This document shows positions 56,289 to 64,000 of a DNA stretch of 64,000 nt, piece after piece. The DNA is from Archilochus colubris. Taxonomy: Eukaryota > Chordata > Aves > Apodiformes > Trochilidae. Every line of letters starts with the position of its first letter. Position 1 is the stretch's first letter. The notes under the pieces are model-generated. The model saw only the letters and a list, made by a program, of their open reading frames with translations, made no database searches and was not told the origin of the DNA. The stretch spans positions 29,931,121 to 29,995,120 of the forward strand of contig CM041085.1 in the NCBI GenBank assembly GCA_023079485.1, given 5' to 3'. A program made the position numbers and the translations under genes.

Positions 56289-59200
56289 ATCCTCCCCCAT
56301 GTCTCTATGTGGAAGCCCAGTGATTTCTACAGTATGGATTTGCACAATTTCATGCTATTTTTAAAACTCTTTGCATCACTTATTCTGCTGAAATTTTTGC
56401 TCTTGTGACGTACATGTACAGCACTACTTTAAAGCTTACTGGGGGTCTCTTACTCCCTGTCACTGTTGTGGCTATAAGAAGCTAATAAAACTCATAGAAT
56501 AACTTTCTTATGCTGTGAAATGACATGTATGCTTCAACCTAATTTTCATGGAAATCACCTTGTTTACTGCTCTCTGCACACAGCGGACCACTATTTGCTC
56601 TGCTTCACAGTGTAATATATTAGATTTTTTCACCAAATTCCAGACTCAGTTCACAGCTGCAGTGAGTTCCAAATATTGTGCTTTAACTCATTTCCTTCTG
56701 TCCATTTTGTTTATCACCTCCAATTGTTTGTTCCTCTTTTGTTTTATATGACTGAGAGTTGTGTTTTCCCCACATAAATCATAATTTCAAATATTTATGT
56801 TGAATCCCTTATCAGTTATGCCACACTACAAAGCATTGTTTTTATTAAAATCCTTCTTACTACAAAAGCTTTCTTTCCCTGGCAATTCATCATCATTCTT
56901 TCCACTCTTTGCTATTTAGTCTTCCAGAATTCTTTCTATTGTTTGTTGTTGATGGTTATTTTACATAGTATTCTCCACAAAACTGCCATTGATTTAAACA
57001 AAAGCATTCTTAAATCCATTATTATTCACCGTTCCTTTCCTCGTTTGTCTGAACATTTTCTATTTTTGACCACATCTGAACATCAAGCAGAAGCAGCCAG
57101 TGAACATGTTGTATACCTCCTCTTTTAAGTTTGTTTGCAGCAGCAGAGATATTTAGTTAATCTGCTGTGTTTTCCACTTCCAGTATTATTACTGGAGATT
57201 TAATAATAAAGGTACATATATTTACCTCTGACTTATGGTGAGTCTTCATACGATACATTGGAGAGAATTCTTTACAGACATCACCTTAGCTATGGGTTGG
57301 AAAAATGGAAAATTAATCTCCTGGTAAGGGTATGGTGAGGAAGAGAAAGCAACATAAAGTAAATTCTTTAGTATATTCTGAAGGAAATTATATGACTGCT
57401 CCCAACAGTGATGCCAGGAACCATATGAATACCACACACATACACTGCAGTGTGATGCACTGAGTTACATAATCAGTGTAAAAATTTAGAAACATTTAGG
57501 AATTTATTTAGGAAAAATTTAGGAAAGAACCACAACACAATGATGTGCATCCATAATGGAAAGTTTCCTCAGCTTCATCTATTTGAGGGTGATGTTTGTC
57601 TTAGTTGGAAGCAGTTGGGGACGTGGCAGTTCTCCCCTGCCTTCAGTGGCACCGGCTCTAAGGTGAATGGACTATAAGTAGATTGTACTGACAAGTCCCC
57701 CTCCTAACAAAGTTTCATTTCCATAGCAAAATATCTGCTTCTGGGTGCACTTAAGGTACTTTAAAACAGTGTATGTTGCTCAATATGAACAAGGCTTTTA
57801 AGTTACTCCCCACAGACTGATGTGAGTCATCTGTTTTCTATGCTCTTATGCTTCTGCCAAGACTATGAGAAAGCCTTATAATTATAACTGGCATTTGTGG
57901 CATCAGCAAGGCCCAAATTAAAATTCTGGATGTCCTACAGGTGGCACTATAATTTCAATATCATGAATAGTAAAGCATTCACTAGGAGACTATGGATGTC
58001 TCCTTTACTTGCCTTTGGACCCTGGAATTTCCCTGCCACAGCAGGGAGAGATCTGAGGAAACAGGAGAATCCCTAGACAGTAACATCCCTCTGTCCTGCT
58101 TTGAAGAAACTGGTCTGTAATATAATATTGAGTCAAAAAGAAAAAATTCACTTTAAGTATGCAATGATCTACCTTATTTTAGCAATGTCTTTCACTTTGA
58201 ATGAGCATGATATCTGACAAAGTGCATGATCTCTCATTTCTAGACTAATGTGAGATGTGAAATAAGTAGAGAGCTGTGTAGAGAGGGCAATAAAAATTAT
58301 TTATGTGTTTGTGCTATAGTTGGATGTTTATTTGTTCTTGAAGTTCACATACCTGTGGCTGACTCTGATACACAAACCAGGAAAGTACCCAAAACTACAA
58401 AGTTTTTATGTAACTGATGAAAGTATCTGTCCTGTATTTTTAACAGGGTTATTAATTTTAGCTTGTCATTGCACCATGTATTAAAAAAAGAGAAATGGGA
58501 AATGAAGGTTGTTGATTTGAACGTATTAGACCCATGTGCTCTTCTGCCAGCCTTGCTATCAGCCCCATCCCTACCTGGATGGTGTTTCCTAGGATTCACC
58601 TTGCAGGTGACCCAGAAAAAAAGAACCTGTAGCCTCTCATGCCCCATCCTTCTTTCTGTCCTGAGGATTCCTGGCCTCAGCATGGCTGGGCTTGGGCTGC
58701 CTTGAGCTCTCCCTCACCTCAGTGTGCAGGGCTGGACCCTGGAGGGTTCCCAGGAGACTGAAGGTGAAGGGGTGGAGTGGGGAATGAGCTAGCAACAGGG
58801 ACTGCTCTGATGCAGTGTGCTTTGTTGCAGGGCATCTGTAATATGCTTTCTCCTGTCTTTTGCAATACACTCTGAACCTCCTTGTAGAAACATATGATAA
58901 CACAGCTTTTAAAGTAGTTTCCATTTGTGGAAAAAAACCCCAACAAAACAGAACCAAAAAGAACTACTGATCTGGGAATATTTCTAATTTTTTCGTTCTG
59001 TTCCCTACCCCGTTTCCACATACCTTCTTTCTAGGATGAATAGTCCTGGCAGGCAAGGCTTTTAGCACTTGCTTTGATGCCTGGCTTAGAGTTTACGTAG
59101 TCATGACTTGTAAAAGAGACACCAGGTTCCTCTTAGGCAATTTCAGCATTGCAACCCATTTCTGTAAGAGTTTCCTCTCTGCTTTGTGAGGTGTGGGAGC

Positions 59201-61378
59201 TGACAGGACAAGTGTTGCTGGTCGTCAGAATTCCTTGCTGGTAAGATGGTGGCATATTTCTTTCCTTTTAAGGGACAAGTGTTAGTTTTTTTTCTCTTGA
59301 ATACATCAACTTTCTTTTTAATTTCTTTTTTCTTTTTATTTTTAAATGCTTTTAGCGGATGGAAAACAACACGTCGTGCAATAAAGGAAGTTCAAACTGG
59401 CCTGTAATGGCACTTTTTAAAAGGGCAGTGTAAAAAAAAATTAAATCTTGTGCTTCCTTTTCCCTCCTACCCCTTTTGGTTGAAAATGCAAATGGATTAC
59501 TTGAAAATAATGAAAATATTAGAAATAATGGGTTTTATTTGTAGAATGAGGACACAGGGCAGCATGTATGTGAATGATTAGTATTGGGGTTAAGTTTCAT
59601 TCAGTTATGTTTTAAATGTGTGAAATGACAGAGTCATGACAGACAGTCATGACTCAGGTAAATCAGATATTCATGAAGACAAGTGTGCAATGGAAATGGA
59701 AGCAATTATTTTATGGATTTTAAGTTCCTAGAAAAAAAATTGTGGTGGTGACAGCACTGAGCAGATGGGTCTCTGTTTTAATGTGAAAAGAGTTTTAGAA
59801 TGCATTCATTTTAGTATTTTTCTCCTAGATATGAAATTGTGTGAGGCAAGACACAGCAAAAGTACTATGTGAATGGGCTTACCCAACAAAAGGACAGCTG
59901 GAATTAAAATCTCCTGTCCTTTTCACTAAAGCAGAAAACACAAAATGCTAACCGCATCTCTGGGCCTGAGTTTTCCTCCAAAAAATATACCTTTGGTGAA
60001 AGCCAGAGCTCTGTTGAAACATTCAGTTACCTATTTACTTCCAACAAGTCCCTTTTTAGGGTTGCAGGGTAATATGTAATTTTACTGGGGTCAATTATAT
60101 TTGGAGTTCTTGGAAGTTTTACTATCCCTGCTCAGGAGCTGCAGTTCAGTTCATCAGGCCTTCCCTTTCTGCCAGCTGTTCCATGTTCAATGCCCTCTGA
60201 CAATTCATAAATGAGAGAGAAACTACTTGGTAACTTACAATGAAACGGCGGGTTTTTTTACCTTCTCATGTGTCGAAGTTTTTACTCTTTAGAGGTAAAA
60301 AGTGCCTCTCTGGGAAGGTGGGAGTCCCACCACTGGAAAGTCATACTGATGTAAGTGGGAAAGGTGAAAGAGCATATTAAAATGTAAGCTGTCTACAAAA
60401 GCATGTTTCATGACAGCATCTGTACCAGAGCCAGAAGGAAACAGAGGGCTGGAAAGATGTTTCCCTCTATAAATGACAAGAGTCACTAATGCCAGGCTGC
60501 TAATGTTCACATGAACCTTTTGTGCAAGCTGTTTGCTACTTGTTGCTGTGCATAGTAGGAGATCTGATTTTTTTGCAAGGTTGTCTGGTAGCCAGAAAGC
60601 ATCATTTGCATCTTGCTTTTTTGAGTGTTTTTCCCTGAGTGGGTGCATCAGCTGAATGCTGCATGCTCAACATGGCACAATCTCCACCAGCATCTGTGCA
60701 GGTGGTTGGGGAAGGCACTGAGCTCATGTGAGCTGGTGGGCTTCCATAGTTGTTCATATGTTTTGTTTTGTCCTTGTTAATTCCAGATGTTGCCTTTTGC
60801 TATTAAACTGTAATAGTGACTTACTTGTGGGTGAATAGGATGAGATTCAGTAGTAGGACACTGGACAAACAACAGTACTCTGTGCTTGCTTAATTGGTAT
60901 GAATGTGCAGCCTGCTGATGATCATCTTTTCAAGTGGAGCTCCTAGCAGATTCTCACTTGGTGTTGGATCTTGAAGTAAGAGCAGTAACTCAGAGAGAGG
61001 GCTGTTTAGCTAAATGACACGTTGAATAGATTCACTAGTCTGTGAAGTCTGTGGAACTGCCTTCAAGAGGTTACTCAACCACCTGCTAACACACCTTGCA
61101 CTATTAATGGGCCAACATAGCCAGGAGAATTCATAAGCCTGGAGAAAGTGTCCTGCCTGGTGCATCACTTACTGCCAATGAAATCATGCTGTTTGTGGTT
61201 ACACAATCACTAAACAGGGAGATAGGCACTAAGGTAATGTTGCATGCAAAACTCTATTATCCCTTTCTGCATCTCAAGTTCCCTCTTGGCTGAAGCAGAG
61301 CCACATTTCTGTCTCTTAAGGATTGCTCTCAAAAACAATATGTGCAGTTAAAGGCATAGCTTATCAAAATGCCTGTGT
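56289..61378. other. Non-coding stretch
   Basis: Mostly AT-rich, no confident gene. A GC-richer patch lies at 58.53-58.85 kb. A strong splice-acceptor-like sequence at about 59285-59355 leads into the candidate exon at 59356. Confidence 0.55.
59356..59407 (+). other. Exon-like segment after a strong splice acceptor
   Basis: A pyrimidine-rich run of about 65 bases ends in TTTTAG at 59350-59355. The segment that follows contains two CpGs (ACGTCGTGC) in a CpG-poor region. Entered with one base left over, it reads GWKTTRRAIKEVQTGL then TAA; entered in phase 0, it reads RMENNTSCNKGSSNWP with a possible donor CCT|gtaatg at 59404. I cannot assign either to a known gene. Confidence 0.2.
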
Positions 61379-62480
61379 TTGGACGGTGCTTATTATGCCT
61401 TAGTGACACACATTTCTAAAAATATTTCCCTTCTGCAGCCTCTAATTGTTCACTCCTCTTTCCCATCATCAAGTTCCAAGCTGGCTGCCCTCCAGTGTCT
61501 GCTTCTTTTGCTTTTGCTGTGGGGCATCTCTGGCATAAGTGCCATCAACAGACTGAATTCTTCTGCCGTGCTGAGTCTGTCTGTCCTCCTTTAGCTCTAT
61601 CCCCTGCCTCTGGCTTAGCTGAATCATGCTTCCTCTGTGCATACGTGTTCAGTTGTTCCAATGTTCTTGTCTCTTCCCTCTCCAAAGAGGTCTTGTCAAT
61701 TGCTTCCAGGGGAGGAGAAATCAGTGTAATGACATGGCCTTGCCTTGCCTCAACTACTGCTTCTTCTCCTGGAGCAGCTTTTTCATATGGGAAGATCTCA
61801 TCTTCCTTTGACTTCCTCACCTTGTTTTCCCCCAGAACCTCCTCTAGCATTTCACCCTTTCTTCAGCTAGCATGGGTTTATTTCTTCTATTACATACAAT
61901 CAACCAGCAAACCCCTGTATTCTCTGTAGTCATTTTATCCTGGCACTTACCTTTGATTTTATCTGAAAATCTCTTCTTAATACCTTACTCTTTGTGATTC
62001 TGTCTGCCAATGGCTCTCCACCTGTTTTTCTGAGACACAGTTAAATTGCCTTTTAGAAGGAGCTGGCATACCCTAAAATACTGCTTATTGTCAACTTAGA
62101 GATCCTGTCCTCTGATCCATTTTTCCTCTGCACCTCATGATCCAGTAAAGTTATGCACAAAATTGTAAAATACCAGGTTGGATGGGGCCTAAAGTAAGTC
62201 ATATCATCACCTCATACCAACTGAGAAACACCCTTCAATGATAGTTTTCTTGCTCTACTTTGTTGAATCTACTAGATTATTTGTTTACACATTCAGGCAG
62301 CATCAAACTAACTCTAACTCTTATTTTGAACTTCCTGGAATCTCCCTCTCCCTGGGATGTGTCTCCTCATTTTAGAAACATTTGAAAATATTTTATCTCA
62401 TTTTTCAAAGCCACTTGTTAGGTCAATAACACCCATCTTGACAATGTCTGTCCTCAGGCACGATGAGACCCTGATGACTC
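61379..62480. other. Pyrimidine-rich (plus) / purine-rich (minus) region
   Basis: A strongly strand-asymmetric stretch rich in C/T on the plus strand. Its minus strand carries a hydrophilic 101-codon open frame (61545-61850), and its plus strand a 144-codon frame (61495-61929). Neither is recognised. It may be the body of an old LINE ending in the L2-like tail that follows. Confidence 0.4.
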
Positions 62481-62660
62481 TTGTCTCACTGCTGTTTTGG
62501 ACCCTGTCTGGATCCATCTGTTGCCTCCTGTCTTATAGTGGAAGCTGCCAGGAGCAGAGTCACCTTCTCTTTCTTTCCATATTTCTACAATACCTGACAC
62601 ATAGTACATTATAATGAAAAAGGCATTATAATGAAAAAGTGCATTAAAATGAAAAAATCC
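62481..62660 (+). mobile_element. Possible L2-like LINE 3' end with short tandem tail
   Basis: TACAATACCTGACACATAGT resembles the 'CAGTGCCTGGCACATAGTA' end of L2/MIR-type elements. It is followed by three units of about 17 bases (CATTATAATGAAAAAGG and variants, 62607-62657). Upstream GGAAGCTGCCAGGAGCAGAG is in the place of the 'GTAAGCTCCTTGAGGGCAGG' block. Confidence 0.4.
62607..62657 (+). repeat. Tandem repeat, about 17-base unit x3
   Basis: Units CATTATAATGAAAAAGG, CATTATAATGAAAAAGTG and CATTAAAATGAAAAAATC lie head to tail. Confidence 0.88.
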
Positions 62661-64000
62661 CCATTGCTAATACTTCAGATAAGTTTCTTAAACAACATTT
62701 TGGGTGGTAAATAATTTTACATAGTTCTTCGCTTTGCTGCATTATTTAGCTGCTTTGTTATCCTCATTCCCTCTTGCAAGGTCTCAGGAGAACATATTCT
62801 TTTACTCTTTGGTGCATCCAAGTCTATAGGCTTCTTCCAGGAACAGCAGCTAAGTACAAGCATCATCAAAATATGGTACCAGCTGAATCATATTAATTGT
62901 GCTTATTTTCTCTTAATCTAAAGCAAGTGTAACTGCTAGGCAATTCAATTTAGTTTAAATCTCTTGTAGTTAGTATATCTCAGCCAACAAAAAATGTCTG
63001 AGCTTTCTGTAGCTCTCTAGTACAGTCTTGAAATGACTTACATGGATCTCATGAAATGCAAGGAGAATGAAAATGATCTGAGACAGTCCAATTTTCTCAG
63101 AAAGCAACAGTGGGAAGGTGTTTCTAGTGTGTAGGAAGCATCACTTCCCAAATTTGTTGTTGAACATCTCATCAGTTAGGAGCAAAATAGAGAATTGTGA
63201 TAGGAGTGAAAGGGGGTGAAATAGGGAAACAAATTACTGATGATGATGATGATGATGTACTAGCAATTTAGTGCGCTGTATGGGTTCTTTTCAGGTGTCA
63301 TTTTTGCACTGTTTCTACCTGGAGTCATGTGGATTGCACCTGAGTGCACTATCAGTGCACTTTAAAACCCTTTTTCTCCTGCTGAGATGAGGATTGAAGC
63401 TCTATTCCAAAGTGTTGTGTTGCACATGCCAGTGCAGGGGGGTTAAACAAGGTCTTCCAGCAGTTTTCTGTCCTCTGGATGTGTTGTCGGTGCTCACCAT
63501 AAACTGCATTTCCAGTAAAGATACTTTGTGGAGAGACAAACCTAGAAATGCAGTGAATCACAGGGACTTAGCCTTGGGTCCTTGCAGCCACAGAAGAGAC
63601 ATCTTGGTCTCATACTGGTTAACTGTTGAGTTTGTAGGGCTTTCTTAGCTCAAATTTTCTGCCAAAGTTCCTCCACCTTGATGATTTCTGATGAGAAACT
63701 TTCAGGTGGTGGTTGTGTTCTGGCCTGTTTGTCTCCTGGTGGAAACGCCTGGACAGCTTTGGAGGTTTGCTTAATGATTTTCCTCCTACTTTTGGGACAT
63801 AATATTACTTTCTACTATATCACATGATATTATATTTGGGTTCTATATTGCTGCTTGTGGATGTGCAAGGACATCAGGTGCTCAGTTTCTGTCTTTTGTC
63901 CATTGCTGATTCCACCCTCTTCACTTTTAATGAAGTGACACAGTTGGAACATATTGGTTGCATATGCAACACATTATGAAATGTGCTGAAAAATTGACTG
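62661..64000. other. Non-coding stretch to window end
   Basis: No recognised gene. A short TGA trinucleotide repeat lies at 63238-63258. Confidence 0.6.
63238..63258. repeat. (TGA)n microsatellite
   Basis: About seven TGA/ATG units in a row. Confidence 0.9.

Noticed and set aside
62165..62400. Additional decayed CR1 copy on the minus strand
   Set aside because: Only CAGGTTGGATGGGGCCTAA resembles CR1; the rest does not follow the consensus order closely enough.

Overview
The window is vertebrate nuclear DNA, almost certainly from a bird. It is AT-rich and non-coding for most of its length. It carries several copies of the CR1 retrotransposon, with the characteristic 3' end of repeated ATTCTATG-like octamers, and its only confident gene is split into small exons with GT-AG introns. 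Nothing suggests a prokaryote: there are no operons, no dense long ORFs and no CRISPR.

Positions 1847-28723 (+ strand) hold exons 2 to 13 of CNKSR3 (connector enhancer of kinase suppressor of Ras 3), a scaffold protein. The exons encode, in order, the SAM domain, the CRIC domain, the PDZ domain and the conserved CNK2/CNK3 C-terminal region (DUF1170), ending at a stop after LKLLTH. Exon 1 (start codon and about 17 residues) lies upstream of the window. All 12 exons join in frame with matching phases, and with a 17-residue first exon the protein would be 555 aa, the length I recall for human CNKSR3. The introns hold CR1 fragments, an LTR-like relict and an older LINE remnant. A 3' UTR with paired AATAAA signals follows.

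From about 29.8 kb to 64 kb I find no confident protein-coding gene. In mammals IPCEF1 lies downstream of CNKSR3 in the same direction, and CNKSR3-IPCEF1 readthrough transcripts are known, so this stretch probably contains intergenic or IPCEF1 5' intronic sequence. It holds CR1 copies, older LINE fragments, a probable minus-strand processed pseudogene of an unidentified proline-rich protein (about 43.06-43.87 kb), and two exon-like segments with strong splice acceptors (35188 and 59356).

The observation most worth checking is the segment at 35188-35276. It has a branch-point-like motif, a long pyrimidine tract, a phase-1 acceptor matching CNKSR3 exon 12, 28 codons ending in KKKNRP plus a stop, and an ATTAAA about 165 bases downstream. 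It could be an undescribed alternative last exon of CNKSR3, or a remnant of the CNK-to-PH-domain linker found in the long paralogue CNKSR2. I see no convincing new multi-gene system here.
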